A stretch of 64,000 bases of DNA from Chinchilla lanigera (GCF_000276665.1 NW_004955436.1:20939371-21003370); one strand, 5' to 3'. Shown: positions 41,573-52,950, counted from the stretch's first letter. Notes: generated from the sequence alone by a model not told the origin. Numbers and translations are program-made.

Positions 41573-42249
41573 ATAACGAAGGCAAATTGTAGCATTTGTC
41601 AGTCTACACGCAAGGATTTTTCAAATTTATGAATTTAATTCTCCAACCAGCAGTCTCCACTGCCCCTGCTTGGCTCCAGGAGTAGCTGTTTGAGGTAAAT
41701 GTTACCAGTTCCAGATTGGCGTGTTATGCTGAGGGAGTCCTGCTTTTGTACTCCTCCATCCTTGGATAGCCACTGGTCTGTTCATTCCAGTTCTATAAAG
41801 TAAGAACAAAAATTCTGTCTGGTAAAGATGAGGCTTTTTAATTCATATCTCTGTATATGCTGGGTGTTTGCAGTACGTTATTTCTAATCTTCACAGACTT
41901 TCATTTGGAATTAGAAGTTTAAAATACCAGCATACTTAGTTTTCTTATAATTTCTTATTGAGAGCCCATAACAATGGATCTATGTGGCATGTAACCAGAG
42001 ATTTCTATGGTATGTTAAGAATGCTAAGATCTTTCTGGAGTTACTGAGTTGGAAGATATTTGAGCAAGAGAGATGCATTGGAAAGCTTTTGTATTTCTGT
42101 AATTAGTTTGACAAGAGGAGACGTTCAGGTTCAGTTCACCTTGCTCTGAGATGCTCTGGTCCCAGCTTCAATGAAACATTTCCCCCCATCTAGACCAGCT
42201 CTTCTTTTATGCATTTTTACAAATTTAATAAAGGTAGAGAATATATTTA
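41573..42249. other. unique AT-rich sequence
   Basis: No repeat or exon recognised. Confidence 0.35.
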
Positions 42250-42500
42250 ATGCCAGATGCCTTTTACTTCTTGAGGCATCTCAGTGAACAAAATGACTAA
42301 AATCCCCACGTTGGGGAAGTTTGCGTTTTGTTTAGCAAGGGAACCAGAATACAGCAACAACAGCAGTGGATCTGTGGTTGGTCATAAGTAATAAGAGCCG
42401 TGGAAATGAGCGCAGGAATGAGAAGCAGGGAGAGTGCGCTGGGGAGGCGTCCTGAAGAAGGTCAGTTTTGAGCCAGTGTGGAAGCCAGAGAAGATGGTCA
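42250..42500 (-). mobile_element. L2 LINE fragment
   Basis: 'cagtgaacaaaatgactaaaatccccac', 'ggaagtttgcgttttg', 'taataagagccgtggaaatgagcgcagg' and 'ctgaagaaggtcagttttgagcc' follow the reverse complement of the L2 3' half in order. Confidence 0.65.
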
Positions 42501-42552
42501 GTGACCTAATACTTGTTCTAGCATTCCGGCCCAAGCCCCATGGTCTGACTTT

Positions 42553-42685
42553 CTCTCCTTTCTTTCTCTTCTTTCCTTCCTTCCTTCTTACCTTCCCTCC
42601 CTCCCTCTCTTCCTTCCTTCCTTCCCTCCCTACTTTCTTCCTCCCTCCCTCCTTCCTTCTTCTTTTCCTTCCTTCCTTCCTTCCT
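42553..42685. repeat. pyrimidine microsatellite (CCTT)n
   Basis: About 130 bases of nearly pure pyrimidine, mostly CCTT and CTCC units, running straight into the next B1's GGACAGGGTCTC, so it is that B1's expanded tail. Confidence 0.95.
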
Positions 42686-42830
42686 TGGACAGGGTCTCAC
42701 TCTATAATTTAGGCTGGTCTTGATCTCCCTATATATCCCAGGCTAACTTCAAACTTGCAGCAATCCTCCTGCCTCAGCTTCCTGAGTGCTGGGATTACAG
42801 GTATGTGCCACTATGCCCCAGCTTGCCATA
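42686..42830 (-). mobile_element. B1 SINE, dup form
   Basis: GGACAGGGTCTCACTCTATAAT, two CAGGCTGG / CAGGCTAAC units, and GTGCTGGGATTACAGGTATG. The whole poly-A tail is replaced by the microsatellite. Confidence 0.92.
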
Positions 42831-43258
42831 GCCTTTTAGATGTTTAGGGTTCAGAATACTGCCTTTGAATTTAAAGACAGAGACTATATAAATCATCTGA
42901 CTAGAAAAAAGAAGCTGAAGCATACACCCTTCCCTAAGTCAACGCCTATACCTAGTAAGTACTCTCTAAGTCCTAATTGAATCTAGAACAGTAATTTAAA
43001 CCTAGAATGTTTCCTACTTGCATACTCATAGAAACACATGTCAGTTTTAATTTTTTACTTAAAGATAACTTACCTTTGGTCTCTTTCTGTTTTGTTTCTT
43101 AGCACCATATGTCCTTTCTCAAGCTCAGCTCCCTTATAGCAAAACTTGATTTTGAGATAATAACACAGTGATACCTGTCTCTTCTGAAAAGGTTGTTTTA
43201 TTTGTGCATCCAGGTGTTTTTCAATACAGAAGAATTTTTAAACTCATACTTGATAGTT
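42831..43258. other. unique AT-rich sequence
   Basis: No repeat or exon recognised. Confidence 0.35.
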
Positions 43259-43268
43259 TGGAAGAAAA

Positions 43269-43425
43269 GGTTTTTTTTTGTCTTTTTGAGATGGGGTCTT
43301 GCTAGGCAGTTCAAACTGGCCTTGAGCACACTTTGTAGCCCAGGCTGGCCTCGAACTTGAAACAATCCTCCTGCCTCAGCCTCCCGAGTGCTGGGATTAC
43401 AGGTGTGTGCCACCACACCGAGCTC
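43269..43425 (-). mobile_element. B1 SINE, dup form, 10-bp TSD
   Basis: TGGAAGAAAA at 43259-43268 and 43426-43435 flanks the element. Units 'cagttcaaactggccttgagcacactttgtag' and 'cccaggctggcctcgaac' are clear. Confidence 0.94.
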
Positions 43426-43435
43426 TGGAAGAAAA

Positions 43436-44089
43436 ATGTTTAATGGAATATTCTTATTTGAAAATAAGCTTTAGAGAATTTTTGGCAATCTTTTTGTTGT
43501 AGGATTTCCTTTTTAAGGTAACAATATAAATTTGAAAAGTAGGTTTTATTTACAGCAAAGAGACAAATTTCTTAAACAGCCAAAACACTTTTCAGAACCC
43601 TGTGATATGTAGGCCTTTCTGATGCCATTTGAGCTGGTTAGCTTTCATAGAAAGTTCTGTTTAAATGCTATCTAATCATACCGTAATTTCTTTTGAGAAA
43701 CGTAGGGGAAACCGGGAGGCAGAAGTTGTCTAGGTGCTAGGCAGATGTATTGCATCATGCCATGTATGTGTTTTCAAACATAAGTGCATGTAGATTGGAA
43801 TATTGGCACTGCCAGTTTTAAAGACGTCAGGTCATTTCTTAATTCTATGGCACCTGGTTTTCTCATTTTAGAAAATGGCAGATACTTGTCTCTATATATT
43901 TGTCCAAACCTCAGAATGTACAGCACCCACAGTGAACTGTAAGGGTAAAAATGATGCTAGGCGGTAGCACCCATCCATGTGGGTGGGTCAGTTGGAACCA
44001 GCGGACCACTCTGGAGGGGGAAATACAGCTCTGCCCGTATTTGTGTGTATGCAGGGGGCAGAGGTGTACAGGAAAGCTACACCTTCCTC
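43436..44089. other. unique AT-rich sequence
   Basis: No repeat or exon recognised. Confidence 0.35.
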
Positions 44090-44255
44090 CCAGTTTTGCT
44101 ATGAAACCTGAAACCGCTCTAAGATATAAACTCTTTCAAAAAGTGGGATGGATACCTACATCTCAGAATTATGAAAAGTAGAGATACTGTTGGCAAAAGA
44201 CCTAGCGCAGTGCTTGACACATAGTAGACCCTCATCTAAAGGTAGCCATTGTTAA
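44090..44255 (+). mobile_element. MIR 3' half
   Basis: 'gcaaaagacctagcgcagtgcttgacacatagtagaccctc' followed by 'ggtagccattgttaatt' is the MIR LINE-derived 3' end. Confidence 0.75.
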
Positions 44256-44469
44256 TTAAAAAAAAAACAAAACCCTCTCACGGATTAGCTATTGTTTGGG
44301 CTGTCATCTTTGAGATGTCTTGCACCTGATATTTTACCCCACTCTACGCTGTTCTTCAGCCTTTTGACAGTCATTTCTTCAGTATTTGATGAGTACCGTC
44401 TGGTACAAAGCAGATGCAGGGTTTAAAGGACTCTCAGGGTGAAATACTTTGGGAACGAGTAGCCTGTAA

Positions 44470-44960
44470 TTATAGCGTCTCCTTTTGGTCCCCTTCCCTC
44501 CGGGACCCACAGGCCTTAGCCCCTCGCGTCTGGATCGCAGCCTTGGCCTCCCTTCGGATCTCCCCCTAACGACCACTTCCTCTTCTATTCTCCCTCTGGA
44601 TTTCTGGCTCTCTCTGTACACTGGTGTCAGCCTAACATTCCCAAAACACCACTGTGCCCCTTTTCTTTTCTTAAAACTTACATTGCTCCTTGTTACCAAA
44701 TCTGAACTCCTTCTCCTACACTTCGTGGTTCACTACAGTCTGGAACCTTACCGTCCCCTCCATCAGCTTCACGTTCTGGCCCCTGAACTGTTCCCGGGGC
44801 CGCCTGCCACCTCCAGAGTGTTCATGTGTGCCCCTCACCTGCGGTGATTCTGCGTGAGCCCCTCTTTGTGCTCAGGCTGTCCTTCCTCATCCGCTCAGTC
44901 TACAGGTGATGCAAGTTTTGTATTCCCTTCCTTCCATCTTTTCCAGACTCTCAGATTCTG
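44470..44960 (+). mobile_element. L2 LINE fragment
   Basis: 'ctcccttcggatctccccc', 'acattgctccttgttaccaaatctgaactccttctcc', 'ggttcactacagtctggaaccttaccgtcccc', 'ttcacgttctggcccctgaactg' and 'ctcaggctgtccttcctc' reproduce the order of the L2 3' region. The opposite-strand frame at 44379-44699 is a shadow. Confidence 0.65.
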
Positions 44961-45084
44961 TAGCATCTTAGGATGACACGGAAACTCACACTACAGCTCA
45001 GCTGACATGACTTCTTTACGACTGCTTTCATGATCATCTGAAGTTGCTGATGGTGCAGCACTTGGTGCTTGGCATTTGCCCGAT

Positions 45085-45910
45085 TTATTTTGTTTTTGTG
45101 TTTTGGTTTTCAGAAATTACTTTTATTGAAATGTAATTTTCATACAGTGAAATGCACTGACCTGAATGTACCATTTGATCAGTCTCCAGAAATATGCATT
45201 CAGAAACAACCCAGATGCAAATAAAGATACAGGATATGTATGATCCCCAAAACTTCTGAGCCCCCCTGCCCCATTTCCCTTCTGCAAGAGGTACTGCCGA
45301 TTTTGATTTTCATTGCCGTGCGCTGGCTTTGAACCTCACACATAATGTGTCGTGTTGTATAGACGCTTTTGTATTTGGTTTCTTTAACTCCATATAATGT
45401 CTCTGAGATTCATCTAAGTTGTTTTAGTACTTCATTCCTTTTTGTTTCTGAATAGTCTTTTGTCATCTGAACATACAGGCCCTTGTTTATCAGTTCTGCC
45501 GAGGAAAGTTTGATTTGTAGTCTTGGGTTATGAAGAATAAAGTTGCTGTGAGTCATTGTGAACAAATCTTTGACCCATCATTCTTCTCATTTCTTTTGAG
45601 TAAATATCTAGGAGTGGGGTTAGTGAATCAAAAGGTTGGCATATATTTAACTTTATGAGAAACTACCACAGTTTTTTACAAAGTGGTTGGAAGCTACAAG
45701 AATCCCAGTTGTTGTCTATCCTAAAATACTTGATGCTGTCGTTCTTTTTAATGTAATCTATAAAGTACAATGGTATCTCACTGTGGCTTGAAATTTTTCC
45801 TTCTGATATTGACTTCTTCTCTCCAAGCCTTTTCCCATTTGTAGGCAGCGTTTGTCCTTCATCTTGTCTGCATACATGTTGTTTCTCAGATATCTGATTA
45901 GGGAAATTAG
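45085..45910 (-). mobile_element. ancient LINE-1 (L1M-type) 3' region
   Basis: Over 0.8 kb the reverse L1M order is preserved: TTTTATTGAAATGTAATTTTC; 'tcatctaagttgttttagtacttcattcc'; 'tagtcttttgtcatctgaacatac'; 'aaatatctaggagtggggttagtgaatc'; 'aactaccacagttttttacaaagtggttgg'; 'tggtatctcactgtggc'. It is highly decayed and interrupted on its right by the MaLR LTR. Confidence 0.75.
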
Positions 45911-45920
45911 ACACACTTTG

Positions 45921-46343
45921 TGTTACAGTTTGTGTCCAGATGTCCCCTCGCAGCCTCATGTGGGTCACAGGTGGGGCTGTTTTGGAGCTGGCTGAATCTA
46001 GAGTGTGTGACTGATTCATGGTGCAGTGCTAGGCTTAAAGGTCCTGGGATTAAGAGTGTGTGATCACTAAATCCGTCCGCTGATTGGTTTGCCACCACCC
46101 TTATCCCCAGTAGCCCGGATACAAGGAGGCTTGTCTTGCCCCCTTCGTTGCTTGCTTTGTTATCTTGAACTGTTATCATGAACTATTTCCCTGTCAGCAG
46201 TGCCCATCTGCCGTGCCACCCTGCCTTGGAGCCAGCGGATTATGGACTGAACCCTCTACAAACTGTGAGCTAAATTAACCTTTCCTCCCTTAACTCTGAC
46301 TGTCCGGTATTTTGTCTCAGCAACGAGATAAGTAACTGAGACA
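45921..46343 (+). mobile_element. solo ERVL-MaLR LTR, complete, 5-bp TSD
   Basis: It begins TGTTACAGTTTGTGTCC and ends AAGTAACTGAGACA, both characteristic of MaLR LTRs. It is 423 bases long and flanked by CTTTG at 45916-45920 and 46344-46348, matching the 5-bp duplication of ERVL-type integrases. The 3' part 'ctgtgagctaaattaacctttcctccctt' is the usual MaLR polyadenylation region. No internal sequence is present, so this is a solo LTR. Confidence 0.88.
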
Positions 46344-46348
46344 CTTTG

Positions 46349-46644
46349 TTTTTGGGATCTCAGAGCGACTGCTGTAGAGAGTTGCTGTTTCAGGCCTTGT
46401 ATATTCGCAACACTGTGGACTGGTGGGAGCTGGAAGGAGGGAGGCCAGGCAGCAAGAGAGAAGTTGATATGTGTTCTCTCCTTTTATCTTGTAAGAAAGA
46501 GTTTTCTTTTCCCTGGAAGACCCTCGCCCATGGCCCCCAAGAAGATGTCTCTCTGTGTATCTTAGTCAAGAACTGGGTCACTGGTTGTCCTTAGCTGAAG
46601 GCATGCTCACTTTTTTTGGGCGGGGGTGGTTAAAAAGCCTTTGT
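46349..46644. other. unique or decayed sequence
   Basis: No repeat or exon recognised. Confidence 0.3.
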
Positions 46645-46830
46645 GGTGAGCCAGGCATGGTGATGCACACCTATGATTCAAGGTAGGAGGATCGCAAGTT
46701 TAAGCCCAGTGTGGGCAACTTAGTGACTTGGGGAGACACTATCTCAAAATAAAATATAAAAAGGGGATTGTATCTCAGTGTGAAGGTCCTGGATTCAATG
46801 CCCAATACTGAATAAATGAAAGAGACATAG
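46645..46830 (+). mobile_element. B1-dID composite SINE
   Basis: Sense B1 (GAGCCAGGCATGGTGATGC ... GACACTATCTCAAAATAAAA) continues into dID (GGGGATTGTATCTCAGTGTG ... TCAATGCCCAATACTG). The dID half shows the deletion of the anticodon-arm region. Confidence 0.88.
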
Positions 46831-47282
46831 AGAAATAGAGGCAGCAAACATACTCCCAGATGGAGATGTCCTAAAGTGTATTCATTCTGTGTTTTTCAGT
46901 AAATCACTGGTAAATATCTAAAAGAAAGAAAGAGAGAAAGAGGTAGAGATAGAGAAGGGAAGGAAGAGTTTGTGTTGGTAACTGGGTGAGAGATGCAGTG
47001 TGAGGAATGTTTGTAGCCTGCCCGTAGCCAACCAGGGCAGAGCATGTCGGCATAAACACACCGACTCTCAGAGGCACCGAAGTCCACCTGGGGAACTTGT
47101 GTTATTTTGAGAGGAAAACTGAATTTATTGCTTTCAAGACCTCTGTGTCTATCCATTTGAATTTATTGGGAACCAAGAGCTGGAACATCCCACCCAGGAA
47201 TTTGATTTGGAAGCATCTGTGATTAGATGGTATGTGAAGCTGTGTTGACTTTGAGGGTGCCCAGTGGGGGTTGTAAAATAAG
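46831..47282. other. unique sequence with small GA run
   Basis: A GAAA/GAGA-rich run at about 46920-46970; otherwise no repeat or exon recognised. Confidence 0.35.
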
Positions 47283-47291
47283 AAGGGACAG

Positions 47292-47436
47292 GCCGAGCAT
47301 GGTGAGGCATGTCTGTAATCTCAGCATTTGGGAGGCTGAGGCAGGAGGATCACCAGGCGTTGGAGGCCAGCCTGGGCTACATAGTTAGACCCTTTCTGAA
47401 AAACAAAACAAACAAACAAAAACCCAACAAACAAAT
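47292..47436 (+). mobile_element. B1 SINE, no internal duplication, 9-bp TSD
   Basis: AAGGGACAG at 47283-47291 and 47437-47445 flanks it. Single CCAGCCTGGGCTACATAG unit, with a (CAAA)n tail. Confidence 0.93.
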
Positions 47437-47649
47437 AAGGGACAGGACAGAGAACAGTGCTAATAGAACTGTGGGAGGAGTTTCAGGCTAGAGAGTGAAC
47501 AGTGAGGTGGAGAACCCCAAATGGGACATTGCTGAGGTGTTGAGACAGCCACTAGGTTTGGAAGTGGAGTGATATTATAGGTCTTCTCATGTAGGGGAGG
47601 TAGGAGAAGCTGCAGGGTAGTCAGCTAAGTGACATGAGTTCAGAGTACA

Positions 47650-48060
47650 GCAATTCCTCTCCTCCATGGTTTTGCTCTGTGGTTTTAGTTACTCTCAGAC
47701 TGTGGTCTGAAAGTAGTAAGTGGAAAACTCCAGAAATAAATAATTGATAAATTTTAAATTGCATGCTGTTCTGAGTGACCGGATCTCACACCATTCCACC
47801 CAGATGTGAATTTACTTTGTCCAGCATTTCTCTGCTGTATACACTACTCTCCCGTTAGTCACTTAGTAGTTGTCTAGGGTCACAAGATTGACTGTTGAAG
47901 CTTTGTGGTTCTTGTGTTCAGGTGACTCTTACGTAGTAAGTAGCCTAATATTGCATTACATGCCTGTGTCCTTCAGGTCAGTTCATCTTGTCACATAGGC
48001 CTTGTATCTTTACATCATCACAGTACTTACAGAAACTGAAAATATAGGAGAGAGGGTAGA
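47650..48060 (+). mobile_element. Tigger-type (TcMar) DNA transposon remnant
   Basis: 'gtggttttagttactctcagactgtggtctgaaagtagtaagtggaaaactccagaaataaataattgataa', 'cccgttagtcacttagtagttgtctagggtcac', 'cttgtgttcaggtgactcttacg' and 'catgcctgtgtccttcaggtcagttcatcttgtcac' occur in the same order as in MER2/Tigger elements. Terminal repeats and transposase are gone, so only an internally deleted fossil remains. Confidence 0.75.
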
Positions 48061-48424
48061 GGTGGGGCTGAGAGTGAGGAGTTGTGCTTTTGGGTAGGAG
48101 TTAGAAAGGGCTCCGTATATTCCCTGGCCAGAAGTTTTAGCAAAGAATAAGATGGTCACTGCTGACTGTAAGGGGGAGGAAAGGGTGGGCGGTGAGGCAG
48201 AAAGTGTGTCTTGGGTGGGCTTGCTGGAAGCAGGAGGAGCCTCCTGAGGGCCACTGTTTACTTTCAGGTGGGCAAATATGGTCATAGGTGAGATTAGCTT
48301 TGGGATGGGATTTTTTTTCCTTTAGATTTTAATTCTACTTTTGATGGCATGTACAATATTTTGAAAACACATTTACTAGTTAGATAAGCGTTGTTCATGT
48401 AAACAAAGCTGACATTTTTCTTCT
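48061..48424. other. unique sequence
   Basis: No repeat or exon recognised. The minus-strand frame 48010-48285 overlaps the Tigger end and is not convincing. Confidence 0.35.
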
Positions 48425-48515
48425 TTTATATTTTAAAAATAAAAGAAGGAGAACATATTAACAAACACACATCCATTTACAAAATAGCATAAGAACAATA
48501 CAAGCAATACAGAGT
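48425..48515 (-). mobile_element. LINE-1 3' UTR fragment
   Basis: 'tataagaacaatacaagcaatacagagtcttc'-like sequence after ATTTTAAAAATAAAAG matches the start of the L1 3' UTR copies at 12865 and 36724. Confidence 0.5.
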
Positions 48516-48533
48516 CTTCTTCTTTCTTTCTTT

Positions 48534-48655
48534 TTTTTTTTCTTTGAGATGAGTTGTGGCTAAATTGCCCAGGCTGACCTCAAACTTGTGACCTTCCCAC
48601 CTCAGCCTTCTAAATAGCTGGGATTACAGGCGCGTGCTCCTGGGGCCCCGTGAAA
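48534..48655 (-). mobile_element. B1 SINE, old, no duplication
   Basis: TTCTTTGAGATGAGTTGTGGC, GCCCAGGCTGACCTCAAAC and GCTGGGATTACAGGCGCGTGC. This is the ancestral monomer layout. Confidence 0.85.
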
Positions 48656-50962
48656 GCCAACCATCTGTGCATGTTTAAAGAAGTTAGTCTACTACTGTGT
48701 TCACCCCTGTGCTTGGATGGGCTGAAGATCAAAAGTGGCATCAGTTTTACCAACCAGTAAATATTTAAAAAATGCCTGCTGTAGGCAGGTTGATAGGTGC
48801 TGCGGAAACACTAAGAAATACCATGACGTTATGCAATACTTGTAGTTACTCTCTCTTAAAAGTGAAAATAGTGATTTCCTTTCCCTTCCCAGCTACGCCA
48901 CTTTGTAAAGTAAGGGGACTTTTGGCCCCAGGATTTCTGTACTCACAGTAGTGGGTGAGGACCAAGGTCTTATGAGATAGCGGAAAATTGGGTATCTGTT
49001 AAGATACTTGGTGTAGACAGTAAGACCTACGGGTCATTCAGATGGGGAAAGGTTGTAAATGCGATGCTTTACCAATTGGCATAGTAAAAAAAAAGTTCAA
49101 AGGCAGGACTGTTTGGTGTTCCTGGTGGGATTAGTCTCACTGATGGGAGTTTTGAAATGTCAATAGATGCCTACCAGGAGTTTCTGATGACTTACGGTCT
49201 TGTAGAAAAAAAGCTGAGTTCCATCAAAAAATAGCTGAAATTAATTGGTTTGTAGATAAGGTTGTACGAAACAAAAGCTGCATGTAAGGTTGTTTATCAG
49301 GTTGTAAGTTAGCTTGTATATAAAGTTGTCAACATCAGTATTTTAAGTCGCTAATGAGTCAAAGTTTTAAATGAGAATTTTTTATTTCATAGTGAATGAA
49401 AGACATTTTATTACCAAATCCTCAAGGTTTGAGATAATAGCTTTTATCTTGAAGATATTTTCATAGAATACCCATAATTGCTCCCAGGAGTAAGTGAAGA
49501 AATAATTTGACAGTTTCCAGATGGCACTTAAAAAAAAAAAAACAGCAAAACAAAACCCTCCAAGTTCTTGACACTATGAATTTCACTGTATCTCCTAACA
49601 AATCCAGTAATTCTGATGTAAGTATGAGTGTGCTCTAACCCAGATTTAACTTTCTGAAAGCAGATGGTAGAAAAGAAGAAAAGGCTTTCACCATCCCTGT
49701 GGGCAAAGCTCAGACTTATTTATCCTCATCCAAAGGCAGTTTCTCTCTGTTTTGGCCTGACTTCTGGGAGCGCAGAACTCTTGAAAGATATTTCCTTGAA
49801 AATAGTGGGCTCTTTTCTTGTTCTGTCCTAGGACTCTTGGCTGAGTTTCTTTTATTCCGGCTGCTTTTCCTCATTAATATTCACTTGAGCCACAGCAGCC
49901 AGGAAGGCAGCAAAGGGGTGGAAATTCGTGTGATGAAAGATCGGAAGAAGCAAATGAACCCAGCAATAGTGTGACAGAGTCTCTTTTGCTCCGGTCAGTT
50001 GAATACTTAAGGCTTTCAACTGACTTAAACAGAAAGGAGTGTTTCCCCGCTCCCTTTTCTCCTTTGATGTGGACTCATTTAGGGCTTAACTTTTTTGCCT
50101 CCTTGACAGTAAGTATGCTTTTCTTGTTGAAAATAAAATAATTAATCAAGTTAAGATAAGCACTGTGCACTTCTGAGCTCAAACATATTTATACAGATTG
50201 ACAAATGCTCTTTTAAGAATTGCTGTCAGCGATGGGGCTGCAGTGAAATTGATTACAGAAATGGAGCTGTTAGAACAGACGAACGGGTTGTTTCCCTTTT
50301 AGCATATCACACGAGCATTTCCTCGTCCCAAGGTGTAGTTAGTTCTTGCAAAGACGGCTTTGAAAAAGAGTAATAGACAGATGTGGCTCTCAAGGCTTTG
50401 AACAGGAGAGAACACTTTCATAGAAATTTCGGCTTGGTTATTTTGGGAGAAAGTGGTTGCGTTACTGAAGAAAATCTACTTAATTGAAGAGGGTTTCATT
50501 ACTTCTTCTGACTGCACTACTCATCAAATCTGGTTTCATAGAAATCATTTTCTCATTACAGTCCGTTTGTTTATGGCTTGAGGCTTCACAGATGGTTGGA
50601 GGGAGATTCTGTTACCGCAAGTGTGTTTGTAATAGTTACCACCACAACTCACTCTGTGCATTAAAGCTCCTACCATTGCACCTCCTTACTTTTAACTACT
50701 ATTGATATAAAAATTGGAGGCAGCGTGTAAACTTGGCACTTTGAGGTCACATGGGGTTTGACCTTCACTGAAACAGGAATGAAGAGTCCTGTTACTTCAC
50801 TTAGAGTGTGGTTGTTTAACATAGTAGTGGCTTCCAGATAGGACAGGTGGTTTCTGCTGTCAGCCCCATGCTGGCTAACTTTATACAGTCGTGTTACAAA
50901 GAGAATGTTCCAGTGGAACTACTTAAGGTGGTGGGCTTCTTAAGGTTATTTGAGTTTGAATA
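48656..50962. other. 2.3 kb repeat-poor block, conserved-element candidates
   Basis: Only faint L2-like traces are seen near 48740-48830. 49690-49975 and 50130-50420 have the even composition and motif density of conserved non-coding elements. The open plus frame at 49699-49974 has no recognised domain and no splice context. A 12-A run lies near 49530. Confidence 0.4.
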
Positions 50963-50964
50963 TT

Positions 50965-51097
50965 TTTTTTTGTTCTTTGAGATAGGGTGTAGTTCAGGCT
51001 GGACTTGAGCTTACTATGTGGCCAGGCTGGCCAGAGATTCTCCTGCCTCAGCCTCCTAAGTGCTGGGATCACACATGTGTACCACCATGCCCAGCTT
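50965..51097 (-). mobile_element. B1 SINE
   Basis: TTCTTTGAGATAGGGTGTAG, two shortened units 'ggctggacttgagcttactatgtggccaggctgg', then CCTCCTAAGTGCTGGGATC. Confidence 0.88.
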
Positions 51098-51794
51098 GAT
51101 CACTTTCTTGAAGTTGGTGCTGGGGAACACCACTGTGCTTTATCCTTGAACTCTGCCTGAACCTCTCAGAGCCTGACAAGACAGTGCCTGAAAGTCGTGA
51201 GCTCCATAACGATGTGTCTTGCGTTTGCTTTGCAATCTTGTCAGTATTCTGATAAAAATGTTGAGTTTACCCAGCTTTCATTTATTCTGTAAATATTTAC
51301 GAAAATCCAGTTATGGGCCAGAGTAAAAAATTTCTTGGAGTTAGTTTTTGTGGTGGATTCAAATGACTTGTAGTGGTTGTTGCTCTGGAAAATGAATAGA
51401 CATTCTTTAATTAAACAACTAAATTACTCAGAGTCAGCAGTGCTAGTTACCTAATTGAGTATCCTCAGGAGGATGCAAATAAATTAAGATCAGGAAACAG
51501 GGAGGGGTGGGACTTCAGATCAGCAGGTGCGAAGGGGAAGCTGGGAGTCTCAGCTCCGTACGTGACCCACACACTGCTTGCCATCTTAGGACCAAACGTC
51601 AGTGCTGGCCAGGATTCATGGGTTAAGGGTGGATGGTGGGAAACTAATAGTGATCATAGCGAGGATTTTACAGATGTCTGTGTCTTACATATGTGTGTAT
51701 GATTGAAGATTTATATAACTTTGAGCCTTTCCAGATGAAGTGTTGACAAGAATGTTTCAGATAAGCTGCAGAATTTGTAAATACATATTTTTTG
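51098..51794. other. unique sequence
   Basis: A faint L2/MIR-like phrase near 51290 ('ttattctgtaaatatttacg'); no exon recognised. Confidence 0.35.
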
Positions 51795-51915
51795 TTTTGT
51801 TTTGTTTTGCTTTTTGCTGTTGTTTGTGTTTTTGTTTTATAATACTGAGAGCTGAACCCAGGGGCTTGAACATATTAGGCAAAAGCTCTACCTCTGAGCT
51901 ACACCCCCAGCCTGA
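51795..51915 (-). mobile_element. ID SINE, old
   Basis: 'aatactgagagctgaacccaggggc' and CTACCTCTGAGCTACACCCCCAGCC are preceded by a (TGTTT)-rich tail. Confidence 0.8.
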
Positions 51916-52603
51916 GTTTCATGTACCTAGTGTATGCGTGTGTGAGAGATGCTTTGTCCTAGCAGAACATCAACTATATTAATAGTTAAATCACTACCAT
52001 GTTAGAGTTTAAGATGTTACACCGTGGGTTGTGTTGTATAACTTAGTGTTATTTGCCTTTCTGTCATAGGAAATCAGAAGAAACAAATGCTAGGAGGTTT
52101 GCTCTTCTAGGCCAGGTTTTCATCGACAGAGAGGAGGCTGAGGGGCCTTCCATTTTAAATGTCATGGGAGCACATTTGAAAAACCCCTTTGTGTATGTTG
52201 ATTATTTATCCCTAAAACATCACCCAAAAGAAATAATTTTCTCAATTAGGATAACCTATAGGTATCAACACACTGCATAGGGTATAGTTTGAGAATTAAA
52301 TTTTTTGGATATAGAATGTTAGTCCTGTTTCTGTTTAGAAGAGGTTTAGGGTTAGTGTGGTAGTTTTGCAGAGAGCAGTGTTTCGTAGAAAAGACACTTT
52401 CTCACTAACATCTCACTAACACTAATAATTGCCCTCAGAGAGGGAGGAAATGGCAAGAATTCCAGATTGTTCTGTGGGAAAAGCAGAAGGTAAACTCATA
52501 TTGCTTTAGGTATTTTACATGAGGCAAAGTTTTGGACTTTTAGTAAGAGTCAGTATATAAATAATGTTTTTTGATTATTAATGGTTGTAACTTTATTGTT
52601 TTC
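51916..52603. other. unique AT-rich sequence
   Basis: A possible acceptor TTTCTGTCATAG at about 52070 and an open frame 52053-52280 were considered but not supported (see rejected). Confidence 0.35.
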
Positions 52604-52730
52604 AGGGAGGTGGGTTTGAGACAGGGTGTTGTTATGTAGTTCAGGCTAGCCTTGAACTTGTGGGGATCCTCCTGCCTCAGCCTCCTTATGGAGTGCTGGG
52701 ATTATAGGCATGGGCCACCACAGCTGGCTA
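52604..52730 (-). mobile_element. B1 SINE, no internal duplication
   Basis: GGTTTGAGACAGGGTGTTG, CAGGCTAGCCTTGAACTTG and GTGCTGGGATTATAGGC. Confidence 0.9.
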
Positions 52731-52869
52731 ATCACAACTCTTAAAACAGTTTCTTTGATTATATTAGCAATATTTGCTAATGTTGAGCATTTGCAAGATA
52801 TAGTATATATATTATCTCATCAAATGGAGTTGAGCCTTTAATCCCAAGGGCTTGGAAAATTTGTGTGTG

Positions 52870-52950
52870 TGTGTATGTGCTGCTGGGGATTGAACTCTGG
52901 GCACTGTACACGGTAGGCAAGTGCGGCTACTACTAAATCATATTCCCAAC
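52870..52950 (-). mobile_element. ID SINE, old
   Basis: GCTGGGGATTGAACTCTGGGC ... CTACTACTAAATCATATTCCC, preceded by a short (GT)n tail. Confidence 0.75.

Noticed and set aside
44379..44847. Overlapping frames of 106 and 120 codons on opposite strands
   Set aside because: Explained by an L2 LINE fragment.
52053..52280. Possible exon after TTTCTGTCATAG
   Set aside because: No convincing donor, AT-rich, and no protein resemblance.
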